Assembly (NCBI GenBank): GCA_034120015.1
Contig: JAXEIF010000029.1
Span: 1 to 64,000, forward strand
Origin: CALXOJ01 sp034120015
GTDB taxonomy: Bacteria; Spirochaetota; Spirochaetia; JAFGXN01
Reading direction: 5' to 3'
DNA length: 64,000 nt
The position numbers were made by a program, and so were the translations under genes. Position 1 is the stretch's first letter; each line of letters starts with the position of its first letter. The notes beneath the pieces are model-generated. The model did no database searches. It had not been told where the DNA came from and saw nothing but the letters and a program-made list of their open reading frames with translations. Of the stretch, positions 1-8,091 are shown one piece after another.

Positions 1-302
1 ATGGGAAAAGGGATTAAGACTTAATATTAGCCATCTTATTTTCCTCCTTATGGCTTGTTGAAACTTTTGACCTGGGAAAAGGGATTAAGACGTGCGACAT
101 CAATACCTGTCATAACACCTCCTCAAGTTGAAACTTTTGACCTGGGAAAAGGGATTAAGACGTGCGACATCAATACCTGTCATAACACCTCCTCAAGTTG
201 AAACTTTTGACCTGGGAAAAGGGATTAAGACAAATCCAACCATCATCAGGTTTCCGTCAGGTTCTTCGTTGAAACTTTTGACCTGCTTAAAGGGATTAAA
301 AT
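1..302 (+). CRISPR. CRISPR array, trailer end (partial)
   Basis: A 35-bp repeat starting GTTGAAACTTTTGACC and ending GGGATTAAGAC occurs at 57-91, 127-161 and 197-231. A partial copy is cut by the window edge at 1-20, and a final copy at 268-302 keeps the first 18 bases but is degenerate in its 3' half (CTTAAA for GGAAAA, AAAAT for AAGAC). Spacers are 21-56, 92-126, 162-196 and 232-267 (35-36 nt). The second and third spacers are identical. The repeat's 3' end (ATTAAGAC) resembles the ATTGAAAC handle of many type I and III arrays, and the degenerate copy is on the right. Both suggest transcription left to right with the leader and cas genes outside the window. The subtype cannot be called. Confidence 0.95.
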
Positions 303-578
303 GCGCAAAAACGGCGGAATTTAACTTCGCAAGAGTTTGCTGTTTGGGAGCAGCAGTGCAAGGCGACTGCGGAAGTGAGGAAAAATCTTTTCGGATAATA
401 AGGAGTAATCGACATCGAATCGAAAAGCCCCCGGATGATTTTGAACGCATAGTGTTTTTGAGGGATTTCGAAAGTGTCGAAAATGGGGCCGCAATCTCAC
501 GCCGAAGCCATACGGGAGAATATGCAGACGGCTTGCGTTTCGGTTTTACGAATTTTATAAATCTTTGGAGGTGACGAG

Positions 579-656
579 ATGAGAGATATTGGTGCAGGTT
601 TTTGGGTGATTGTATTGTTTATCACTTTTTATGTCGCGCAGTGTCTGCAGGTTTAA
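579..656 (+). CDS. Possible 25-aa single-span membrane microprotein
   Basis: An ATG at 579 follows a strong Shine-Dalgarno (TTGGAGGTGA, 566-575) at good spacing and opens a 25-codon frame to TAA at 654-656. The peptide has a short charged start (MRD) and then an almost unbroken hydrophobic, aromatic stretch (residues 5-25) long enough for one membrane span, with one Cys near the end. No family is recognised. Small hydrophobic peptides of this kind include type I toxins and membrane regulators, but no antitoxin RNA is evident. Evidence is only the ribosome-binding site and hydrophobicity; it could be chance. Confidence 0.4.
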   Translation: MRDIGAGFWVIVLFITFYVAQCLQV

Positions 657-727
657 AGTCGAAGCTTTTGATTCGAAAAAAGATAAAGCTTTATTCATTC
701 AAGCCGCATAAACCTTGTTCGGATTTC

Positions 728-746
728 TGACCTGCTTAAAGGGATT
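728..746 (+). repeat. Orphan CRISPR-repeat fragment
   Basis: The 19 bases TGACCTGCTTAAAGGGATT match, without mismatch, the central part of the degenerate terminal CRISPR repeat (281-299), including the CTTAAA variant that distinguishes it from the regular repeats. Flanking bases do not match. It looks like a relic repeat about 430 bp downstream of the array. Confidence 0.6.
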
Positions 747-857
747 CCGATTTTTGCGGGTGTTCATGTTCGGGGAAATCGCAACCTGCCGTGAAGATGA
801 TTTTGACCGTCTGTGGTTTTCCTCCCTTCCCCTCTCCCCGAAACCCGAAATATTTTC

Positions 858-886
858 TTGTCAAAAAGATGAGGATGTGGTATCAT
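858..886 (+). promoter_or_regulatory. Sigma-70 promoter of parE operon
   Basis: TTGTCA (858-863), 17-nt spacer, TATCAT (881-886). The predicted start near 893 leaves a leader of about 47 nt before the parE ATG at 940. Confidence 0.65.
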
Positions 887-939
887 TTGCGTAAACTGGG
901 GTTACGATTTCCTTGTAATGAAATGACAGGCAGGTCGCA

Positions 940-2751
940 ATGGGAGAAAAAAAACAGCCCGTCTATGACGAGAGCAAAATTAAGACACTGAGTTCGCTGG
1001 AACACATCCGGCTGCGGTCGGGGATGTACATCGGGCGTTTGGGCAGCGGAAAAGATCCGGACGACGGGATTTATGTGCTGCTGAAAGAGGTGATCGACAA
1101 CAGCGTCGACGAGTTTATTATGGGTCACGGCAGGCGGATTATTGTCGGCCGCGACGGGAAGCGGATTAAGGTGCGCGATTTCGGGCGCGGCATTCCGCTG
1201 GGCAAGCTGGTCGAATGCGTTTCGGTCATCAACACCGGGGCCAAATACAACGACGATGTGTTTCAGTTTTCGGTCGGCCTCAACGGTGTCGGTACAAAGG
1301 CGGTCAATGCGCTGTCGTCTCATTTCCGGGCGGTGGCCGTCCGCGGCGGCAAGGCGGCGGAAGCGGTCTTTTCCAAAGGGAAGCTGCTGAAAGAGCGGCA
1401 GATTAAAAGCACGACCGAAGCCGACGGCACTTTCATCGAATTCGAACCCGACGAAGAAATTTTCGGCGGGTACGATTTCAACGACGAATTCATCGAAAAA
1501 CGGATCAAAAACTACACCTATCTCAACGCCGGACTGGAGCTCGATTACAACGGCACCAAATATGTTTCCAAAAACGGCCTGCTCGATCTGCTGCAGGAAG
1601 ATTTGGGCGACAAAGAGATGTATACGCCGCTCTACTACCGGGGCGATAAAATCGAATTTGTCTTTACCCACACGCTCAATTACGGCGAAACGTTTTATTC
1701 GTTCGTCAACGGGCAGTATACGTCCGACGGCGGAACCCACGAAAGCGCCTACAAAGAGGGGCTTCTCAAAGGACTCAACGAATTTTACAAAAAAGCCTAT
1801 TCGGGTGTCGATGTGCGTGAGGGCATTGTCGGTGCGGTGTCGGTGAAGATCAAAGATCCGGTTTTCGAAAGTCAGACCAAGAACAAGCTGGGCAACACCA
1901 ACATCAAGGCGTGGATTGTTCAGGAAGTCAAATCGGCGGTCATCGATTTTCTTCACAAAAACGGAGAGACGGCCAAAAAGATTCAGGCCAAAATCATCAA
2001 TAACGAGAATCTGCGCAAAGAGCTCAATGCGGTGCGCAAAGAGGCGAAAGAGCTGAGCAAAAAGACGGCGCTCCGTATTCCGAGTCTCAACGACTGCAAA
2101 TACCACAAGGGCGAGGATAAAGAAAAGGGCGAGAATACGATGATTTTTCTCACCGAGGGGCAGTCGGCCTCCGGTTCCATGGTGAAAAAGAGGGATGTCT
2201 ACAAACAGGCGATTTTCTCCCTGCGAGGCAAGCCGCTCAACGTGTTCGGCAAAAAGAAAACCGAGATTTACAAAAACGAGGAGATTCACAATATCGTCAA
2301 AGCGCTCGGAATCGAAAACTCGATTGACGATTTGCGCTACGACAAAGTGGTTCTGGCCACCGATGCCGATAATGACGGTTTTCACATCCGCAATCTGATT
2401 CTGACGATTTTTCTCACCTTTTTCGAGGATCTGGTCAAGCGCGGGCACGTCTACATTCTGGAGACGCCGCTGTTCCGTGTGCGCAATGCGAAAAACAACA
2501 AAGAAACCGCTTACTGTTACACCGAAAAAGAGCGGGATGAGGCGGCCAAAACGGTGAAAAATCCGGAAGTGACGCGGTTTAAAGGGTTGGGAGAGATTTC
2601 TCCCGACGAGTTCGGGCAGTTTATCGGCGAGGATATCCGGCTGGTGAAGGTCGAAATTAAGTCGTCGCACGATATCAACGAGACGCTGGAGTTTTACATG
2701 GGCAAGAATACGCCCGAGCGTAAATCGTATATTATGGAGAATTTGATTTAA
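940..2751 (+). CDS. parE: DNA topoisomerase IV subunit B (ParE)
   Basis: This is the ATPase subunit of the type IIA topoisomerase that decatenates replicated chromosomes, acting with ParC in the cytoplasm. The 603-aa protein has the GHKL ATPase fold: E50-V-I-D-N54 (catalytic Glu and Mg-binding Asn), D80-F-G-R-G-I-P and the lid G-L-N-G-V-G-T-K (113-120). A TOPRIM domain follows with E406 in TEGQSASG and the metal pair D475-x-D477, then R-F-K-G-L-G-E near the end. The sequence type (EHIRLRSGMYIG, SVGLNGVG) is that of the Bacteroidetes/spirochaete ParE group rather than GyrB. The stop overlaps the parC start (TAATG), implying translational coupling. Confidence 0.95.
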   Translation: MGEKKQPVYDESKIKTLSSLEHIRLRSGMYIGRLGSGKDPDDGIYVLLKEVIDNSVDEFIMGHGRRIIVGRDGKRIKVRDFGRGIPLGKLVECVSVINTGAKYNDDVFQFSVGLNGVGTKAVNALSSHFRAVAVRGGKAAEAVFSKGKLLKERQIKSTTEADGTFIEFEPDEEIFGGYDFNDEFIEKRIKNYTYLNAGLELDYNGTKYVSKNGLLDLLQEDLGDKEMYTPLYYRGDKIEFVFTHTLNYGETFYSFVNGQYTSDGGTHESAYKEGLLKGLNEFYKKAYSGVDVREGIVGAVSVKIKDPVFESQTKNKLGNTNIKAWIVQEVKSAVIDFLHKNGETAKKIQAKIINNENLRKELNAVRKEAKELSKKTALRIPSLNDCKYHKGEDKEKGENTMIFLTEGQSASGSMVKKRDVYKQAIFSLRGKPLNVFGKKKTEIYKNEEIHNIVKALGIENSIDDLRYDKVVLATDADNDGFHIRNLILTIFLTFFEDLVKRGHVYILETPLFRVRNAKNNKETAYCYTEKERDEAAKTVKNPEVTRFKGLGEISPDEFGQFIGEDIRLVKVEIKSSHDINETLEFYMGKNTPERKSYIMENLI

Positions 2752-4697
2752 TGCCGTTCGTCAATCAGCTTTACGATAAAAACTTTCTGGAATACGCTTC
2801 GTATGTTATTAAAGACCGCGCCATTCCGCATCTGAATGACGGGCTGAAACCGGTGCAGCGCCGGATTTTGCATTCGCTGATTGAGATGGATGACGGCCGT
2901 TTTCATAAGGTGGCCAATGTGGTCGGTCACACAATGAAATATCACCCGCACGGCGATGCATCGATTTATTCGGCATTGGTGGTGCTGGCCAACAAGGATC
3001 TGTTCATCGACAAACAGGGAAACTTCGGCAATCAGTTTACCGGTCATGCCGCATCGGCCGCCCGGTACATCGAGTGCCGCCTGCTGCCGATTGCCAAGAA
3101 GCTGCTTTACAGTCCGGAGATAACCGAATACGAAGACAGTTACGACGGCCGCAATAAGGAGCCGGTCACCTTTCCGTGTAAGATTCCGCTGGTGCTGGTG
3201 CAGGGGGCGGAGGGAATCGCGGTCGGGATGACGACGAAAATTCTGCCGCACAATCTGGAAGAGGTTCTCACCGCGGTGCAGTGTGCCTTACGCGGCGAGC
3301 CGTTCCGGCTCTTCCCCGATTTTTTCACCGGCGGTTATCTGGATGTCTCCGACTACCGCGACGGCAACGGCAAAGTGCTGTGCCGCGCCAAGTTTGATAT
3401 TACGAAGGACGGCAAGAAGATTATTATCCGCGAGCTGCCGTTCGGGGTGACGACCGAATCGCTGACCGAATCGATTGAGGCGGCGGCACGGCGCGGAAAA
3501 ATCAAAGTGTCGCATATCAACGATCTGACCGCCGAAGAGGTGGCCATCGAAATTCATCTGGCGCGCGGCGTGCAGGCGTCCGAGGTGATTGATTCGCTGT
3601 ACGCCTACACCGACTGCGAGATTTCGATTCCGGTCAATCTGCTGGTCATCGAAGACCGGCTGCCGAAACAGATGACAGTCACCGAAGTCATCCGCCACCA
3701 TGCGGGACATCTGACCGCTATTCTCAAGGCGGAGCTGGAAAATGACAAACGCAAACTCGAAGACAAACACCATGCCCGTACGCTGGAGCAGATTTTCATC
3801 GAGGAGCGTATTTATAAAAAAATCGAAACGGTCAAAACGGCGCAGGGGGTTATCGATGCCGTTTTGAAAGGGCTGGCGCCTTTTGCCGATATCATCCGCC
3901 GCGAGGTGACAACCGAGGATGTCGAGCGGCTGCTGCGCATTCCGATTCGCCGCATTTCGCTTTACGACATCAATAAAGCGAAAGAAGAGATGCGTCAGAT
4001 TGAAAACGAAATTAAGGAAATCAAAAAGCATCTCAAAAATATTGTGGCTTATGCGGTCGGTTATCTCGAAGAAATCAAAAAGGAATTTCCGGCGGAATCG
4101 CTGAAGCGCAAAACGGAAATCACCTCGTTTACGCAGGTGGCGGAAAAGCAGGCCGCCAAACGCGATCAGCCGCTCTATTACGATGCGGAAACCGGCTATC
4201 TCGGACTGGGTGTGCGTTCGGGAAAAGAGCTGTTCCGGGTGTCGGAGTTCGACCGGATTCTGATGATTCCCAAAGGCGGGTTTTTCAAGGTCGTCAAAGT
4301 TTCCGAAAAACTGTTTGTCGATAAAGGGCTGCAGTTTGCGTGTCTGGCGGATAAAGAGGAAATCGAAAAACTGATTTTCACGGCCATTTATAAGGAAAAA
4401 AAGAGCGGAAATATCTGCCTGAAGCGGTTTAAAATCGAGAAATTCATTACCGATAAAGCCTATCCGTTTATTCCCGAAGATTCTTCTCTGCTGAAACTAA
4501 CGACAAAGACCGATGTTGCCGTTAATATAACATACGAACCGGCTCCGCGTGTCAAAATCCTGGAAGAGACCTTTCGGGTTTCCGATTATCTTGTGAAAGG
4601 GTGGAAAGCGGCCGGAGTCCGCCTCACTTCCAAAAAGGTCAAAAGCCTTAAGTGGGAAAAAACGGAACCGGAAAAGAAAAAAGAAAAGGGAAAATAG
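2751..4697 (+). CDS. parC: DNA topoisomerase IV subunit A (ParC), short form
   Basis: This is the DNA cleavage and religation subunit paired with ParE. The active-site tyrosine is Y106 in A-A-R-Y-I-E-C-R, preceded by the HPHGDAS helix (66-72) and the QRRILHSL motif. A breakage-reunion core and coiled-coil gate end near residue 450. A shorter-than-usual C-terminal region follows, with a Lys-rich tail, giving 648 aa against about 750-870 in common ParC or GyrA proteins. The position equivalent to GyrA Ser83 is Ala70 and that of Asp87 is Ser74, which bears on quinolone binding. It is co-transcribed with parE (1-bp overlap) and with the next gene (ATG immediately after the stop). Confidence 0.94.
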   Translation: MPFVNQLYDKNFLEYASYVIKDRAIPHLNDGLKPVQRRILHSLIEMDDGRFHKVANVVGHTMKYHPHGDASIYSALVVLANKDLFIDKQGNFGNQFTGHAASAARYIECRLLPIAKKLLYSPEITEYEDSYDGRNKEPVTFPCKIPLVLVQGAEGIAVGMTTKILPHNLEEVLTAVQCALRGEPFRLFPDFFTGGYLDVSDYRDGNGKVLCRAKFDITKDGKKIIIRELPFGVTTESLTESIEAAARRGKIKVSHINDLTAEEVAIEIHLARGVQASEVIDSLYAYTDCEISIPVNLLVIEDRLPKQMTVTEVIRHHAGHLTAILKAELENDKRKLEDKHHARTLEQIFIEERIYKKIETVKTAQGVIDAVLKGLAPFADIIRREVTTEDVERLLRIPIRRISLYDINKAKEEMRQIENEIKEIKKHLKNIVAYAVGYLEEIKKEFPAESLKRKTEITSFTQVAEKQAAKRDQPLYYDAETGYLGLGVRSGKELFRVSEFDRILMIPKGGFFKVVKVSEKLFVDKGLQFACLADKEEIEKLIFTAIYKEKKSGNICLKRFKIEKFITDKAYPFIPEDSSLLKLTTKTDVAVNITYEPAPRVKILEETFRVSDYLVKGWKAAGVRLTSKKVKSLKWEKTEPEKKKEKGK

Positions 4698-6593
4698 ATG
4701 GATGCCAATCAGTTATACGAGCAGCTGAAACAGCTTGCTTTCGAGAACAACAACAATCTGATCGATTACGGATCATTGGCCGTACGGTGCCGTAACAGTG
4801 CGATAGCGGCGGGACAGAACTGGGATTCGACCTTATTTAATGCCGCATTGACCCGTCTGCAAAACGAAGAGAAAATCAAGCTCGAGCGGTATACGAAAAC
4901 AGGCGAAATCGTAAAAGTGGTTTATCTGCATTATTTCGAGGAAAAGCTGCAGAAGATTTACCACGATATGGAGTCCAACAATTCGATACCGTTTCCCGAT
5001 GCGTCCGTTTTCGGTGTTCCGTGTCCGTCGAATCTGATTCAGAAAATTAATGTTAAGTCGGACTTTGTGCGGCTTCTTGAAAATAATCTGGCCGTGACCC
5101 GACCGATTCTTCAGTTGGAGTTCAAGGAATTCGATCATCCGATGCTGGTTTTCAAGGATATGCTGGAATATGAGCTGATTAAGTTCTGCGTCGAAAAGAT
5201 TCAGTATTTTTTTAAAAACGAAAACAACTACGAATACATGAGGTCAAAACTGAACACGACGCTGGTTGCCGAACAGAGCGGCGTGGCGCTTATGCTTTCG
5301 AAAATCGTGAAAAAACCGGCGGAAGCGGTCGAGTCGCTGCGAAAAACCAACACCTTTACGTTTAAATTTTGGACGGTTTTGGCCAGTACGATTGTGAAAG
5401 AGTTCGGTACGCGGCAGGCAACCAGCGATACCGATTATGTTTTTGCCCAGGCTGCGTTTCTTTTGGGGTATTACAACGTTTACTGTAAAGGCTGTTTTCA
5501 GAAAGAAGCCGCCATCGAGGTTTGCCGCAATGATTTAACGAAGGCGCTCTCCCGGGCTCCGTACCTGTTTACGGTGGCCGATATTATGGAATTTAAAGAC
5601 GACAAAGAAAATCTTCTTTACAAAAAGGTCGGCCGCGAAACGTACGAAACATTTATCCGTTCTCTGCTGGAAGAAGAAGAGAATCAACCGCCTCAACTGA
5701 TGACGGTCAAAAACGCCCATCAGGAAGAGGTGTTCATCCTTTACAGAATTGTCCCGATTTATCTCGAGGAAAATCTGAAAATCATCCGCAAAGATATGTA
5801 CGAGGATTTGCGTCGGAAGTGGATTCAGGATTTGGAGAAATGCGAATTCACGGATGAAATGGAAAACGACAGAGTTTTCGAAAATCTTCTGAAAAAATAC
5901 CTGATCGATCATTACGCCAATTTTTATGCACTTTTGAATTACAGTCTGCTCAAGCAGATTCAGAAATTCCCTGGAATCGGCGACAAACAGAAAGCGATTA
6001 TCATGCTTTATATCGACGAAGTCAACCGACAGATTCTGCCGTTGTCCCGGCTGTTTGATCTGGATCGAAAGGCTTTGCTGCGGGATGTGAAGATGATGGT
6101 ACCTTTTTGGAAAACCAATAAGGTACTGCGGTTTATGGTGCTTTTTTTCCGCCGGCTGGTGATGTCTCGTGCCGCCCGTAAGGCAATGAAAGAAGACCGG
6201 ATTAAGAAAAAACATAAAAATGTCAAAGACTTTCAAAAAATTTCGGATACCAACAGTCTGGGAACGTCGGTGGAGACATTGAAAGAGCAGTTTCTGATGC
6301 CCGGTGCGACCGTCGAAGTCGAGTTGGAAAACCTGATCGAGCGGTGGAATCCGCTTATCGATGCGGTGGTCAAACGGAATCTGGTGGAAGATGTCAATTC
6401 GTTTATCAGAGATTATGTCAGAAAGCTGAAGCGGAGTTTTATCACCAATCCGCCGGACAGGGAGCGGGTGGAAAATATCGCGAACAGTCTCAGTCAGGCG
6501 CAGGCGTTTGATGCCATCAAAGACAAGGATTCTCTGATTCGTTATATGTCGATTTATATCATCAAACTTTTGGGAGAAATCCGGCCTATATAG
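4698..6593 (+). CDS. Conserved-looking hypothetical protein in topoisomerase IV operon
   Basis: No family is recognised. The 631-aa product has no signal peptide. It is mostly helical and rich in Lys, Glu, Asn and aromatic residues. One modestly hydrophobic, very basic segment (around 480-515, with FMVLFFRRLVMSR followed by KKKHKN) could bind nucleic acid or a membrane surface. The ATG follows the parC stop directly with GGGAAA just upstream, so it is surely in the same operon. Its last 8 bp overlap the end of the convergent lipoprotein gene. Position suggests, but does not prove, a role in chromosome maintenance. Confidence 0.8.
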   Translation: MDANQLYEQLKQLAFENNNNLIDYGSLAVRCRNSAIAAGQNWDSTLFNAALTRLQNEEKIKLERYTKTGEIVKVVYLHYFEEKLQKIYHDMESNNSIPFPDASVFGVPCPSNLIQKINVKSDFVRLLENNLAVTRPILQLEFKEFDHPMLVFKDMLEYELIKFCVEKIQYFFKNENNYEYMRSKLNTTLVAEQSGVALMLSKIVKKPAEAVESLRKTNTFTFKFWTVLASTIVKEFGTRQATSDTDYVFAQAAFLLGYYNVYCKGCFQKEAAIEVCRNDLTKALSRAPYLFTVADIMEFKDDKENLLYKKVGRETYETFIRSLLEEEENQPPQLMTVKNAHQEEVFILYRIVPIYLEENLKIIRKDMYEDLRRKWIQDLEKCEFTDEMENDRVFENLLKKYLIDHYANFYALLNYSLLKQIQKFPGIGDKQKAIIMLYIDEVNRQILPLSRLFDLDRKALLRDVKMMVPFWKTNKVLRFMVLFFRRLVMSRAARKAMKEDRIKKKHKNVKDFQKISDTNSLGTSVETLKEQFLMPGATVEVELENLIERWNPLIDAVVKRNLVEDVNSFIRDYVRKLKRSFITNPPDRERVENIANSLSQAQAFDAIKDKDSLIRYMSIYIIKLLGEIRPI

Positions 6594-7044
6594 CCGGATT
6601 TTCCAGAGTTTTTCGAAATTCCCGAAGCTGCCGGATCAGGCGGTCTCGGTTTTCATAAATTTGCGGTGCTTTTTTCACTCCGGACGTGCAGCGGAAGTCT
6701 CTGACCGGATCGATACGGGACAGTTCATAAATCAGACTGTCGCATTCGAGCACAAAATCGGCAACGGTCAGCGGGTTTTCGCCGTTGAGTAACCGTTCTT
6801 TTAAAACCGGCAGCACTTCGGCCTGACGGAAGAGCCGTTCATATTCGGGAAGCGACGGAAACATGCGTTCCGTCGGCGGAAGGTTTCTTTCGACTTCTTT
6901 CGGAACGACGATAAACCGCCAGTCGGAACCGTAAACCAGACTGTCGTATTGCATGGCTCCGTCGGTGTATTCCGGAAATGTCCGGCAGCCGGCCAGCAGC
7001 GCGACAAGACAGGCGGTTCGAAATAAAAAGGAAAGATTTTTCAA
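6586..7044 (-). CDS. Small predicted lipoprotein
   Basis: The 152-aa product has a typical signal ending in the lipobox L-L-A-G-C20, so it is probably anchored in an envelope membrane. The mature part is short, Arg/Glu-rich and helical, with no recognised domain. The start codon is TTG at 7044, read from the frame; its last two bases and the following A form TTGA, overlapping the upstream hydrolase stop by 4 bp, which implies translational coupling. Function unknown; it may assist the hydrolase, with which it shares an operon. Confidence 0.75.
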   Translation of the reverse strand: MKNLSFLFRTACLVALLAGCRTFPEYTDGAMQYDSLVYGSDWRFIVVPKEVERNLPPTERMFPSLPEYERLFRQAEVLPVLKERLLNGENPLTVADFVLECDSLIYELSRIDPVRDFRCTSGVKKAPQIYENRDRLIRQLREFRKTLENPAI

Positions 7045-7982
7045 TCGGATACCTCCTCAAAAAAAGCAATGGTTTCGTTAACGAGCCGTTCCCGTAACGT
7101 GTCGTACATAAACAGGCAGTGGTGGGTGTAGTTAAAATCGCCCGAATCGATAATGCGGCAGGTGACTTCCGGTGTTCCCAGCCGGGCAGCAATGTAAAAC
7201 AGATTGCCGAACGGGACTGTCCTGTCCTTCTTCGAATGCATCATCAAAATCGGAACGGTAATTTTCTTTAAATCTTTTTCGATCCGTTTCAGATTCATGT
7301 AAAGACTGTAGGTCTGTTTCGGGTACAGGCCGGTGTAGCCGCGCCACTCTTCGTCGCCGTTGACGCCGCCCTGCGGTTTGCCGTTGTTGATTCCGGCGGC
7401 AATTTTCGAAACAAACGGAGCAATCAGTTTAATGATGTACATTCCCGGCTGACGCATGATGCCGAGCCGTATTTTGTTGAGAAACACCGGTGCGGCCGCC
7501 GTCACCACGGCATCGGGCGCTTTTTCCGTATTCGAATACCGCTCGGCCAGTTTCAGTGTCAGAGCACCTCCCATCGAGGTTCCGTTCACATATAAAAACG
7601 GATAAGCAGCCCGTTTTTCTTCGTAAAAGCGGCACAGATAGTCAAACCACTGAGAGAAGTTTGTTTTGACAAAATCATCGGGTGAAGTGCCGAATCCGGG
7701 CAGCAGCGGAATAAAAACGTCATATCCGGCTTTAAAGTAAAGTTCGCCCGCTTTGCGGTAGGCGGACGGCGAAGAGGGAAAGCCGTGAACCAGAATGACC
7801 GCTTTTTTGCGTCCGGGAGCGGTGAGGGCGACCGGCTGCGTTTTCGGATCGAAACATTTTTCCGGCTCCGGGTCTGCCGGCCGGCATTTTTCATGAAAAA
7901 AAAGAAGCGAATTGGCGTAAAGCCCGAGAATGACAATGATCAGACAAATGACGGCAATGACTGTGCAAATAATCGGTATCAT
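7041..7982 (-). CDS. Membrane-anchored alpha/beta hydrolase
   Basis: The product is a serine hydrolase of the alpha/beta fold (esterase, lipase or thioesterase-like). An N-terminal hydrophobic span (about residues 2-25) should anchor it in the membrane. The oxyanion strand V-H-G-F-P-S-S, the nucleophile elbow G-T-S-M-G-G, an acidic residue in H-S-K-K-D-R-T-V-P and a late His pair (T-H-H) complete the expected triad. Substrate unknown. I chose ATG 7982 rather than the TTG at 8009 because a perfect-looking promoter ends 6 nt before this ATG and would exclude the longer form. The mRNA is then predicted leaderless. It is followed by the lipoprotein gene. Confidence 0.85.
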   Translation of the reverse strand: MIPIICTVIAVICLIIVILGLYANSLLFFHEKCRPADPEPEKCFDPKTQPVALTAPGRKKAVILVHGFPSSPSAYRKAGELYFKAGYDVFIPLLPGFGTSPDDFVKTNFSQWFDYLCRFYEEKRAAYPFLYVNGTSMGGALTLKLAERYSNTEKAPDAVVTAAAPVFLNKIRLGIMRQPGMYIIKLIAPFVSKIAAGINNGKPQGGVNGDEEWRGYTGLYPKQTYSLYMNLKRIEKDLKKITVPILMMHSKKDRTVPFGNLFYIAARLGTPEVTCRIIDSGDFNYTHHCLFMYDTLRERLVNETIAFFEEVSD

Positions 7983-7988
7983 AAACCG

Positions 7989-8017
7989 ATTATAAACGCC
8001 ACTGAGCAAATTCGCAA
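7989..8017 (-). promoter_or_regulatory. Promoter of hydrolase operon, leaderless type
   Basis: On the minus strand TTGCGA (8017-8012), 17-nt spacer, TATAAT (7994-7989), then 6 nt to the ATG at 7982. The expected transcription start coincides with the start codon. Confidence 0.7.
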
Positions 8018-8055
8018 CCGCTTTTTTTCGCCGGTGAATTAATGATGAAAAACGC

Positions 8056-8084
8056 TTTTATAAATGGGGTTTGTTTGTTATAAT
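8056..8084 (+). promoter_or_regulatory. Promoter of argJ-bat operon, leaderless type
   Basis: TATAAT at 8079-8084 lies 7 nt before the argJ ATG (8092). The -35 region is weak (TTTTAT at 8056-8061 or TTTATA at 8057-8062). Transcription should begin at or next to the ATG. Confidence 0.55.
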
Positions 8085-8091
8085 AAACAAC

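Larger units (their letters stand above)
303..939. other. Gene-poor region between CRISPR array and parE
   Basis: I recognise no protein gene of normal length here. Open frames on both strands run into the CRISPR repeats and have no ribosome-binding site, so I treat them as chance. Visible features are a short hairpin at 476-492 (TTTCGA, 5-nt loop, TCGAAA), a micro-ORF at 579-656, an orphan repeat fragment at 728-746 and the parE promoter at 858-886. The block 303-578 could be a non-coding RNA or a dispersed repeat; nothing in the window decides this. Confidence 0.4.

Noticed and set aside
128..574. 148-aa open frame across the CRISPR array and downstream region
   Set aside because: Its first third is translated CRISPR repeat and spacer, with no ribosome site; the frame is chance.
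883..2670. 595-aa open frame antisense to parE
   Set aside because: Long antisense frames are expected opposite this codon usage; no promoter or ribosome site, and parE is unmistakable.
940..4697. GyrB/GyrA instead of ParE/ParC
   Set aside because: Sequence type, length and the short ParC C-terminus fit the topoisomerase IV group of Bacteroidetes and spirochaetes; gyrase is expected elsewhere.
5535..6236. 233-aa antisense frame in the 4698-6593 gene
   Set aside because: Low-complexity shadow of the sense gene with no start signal.
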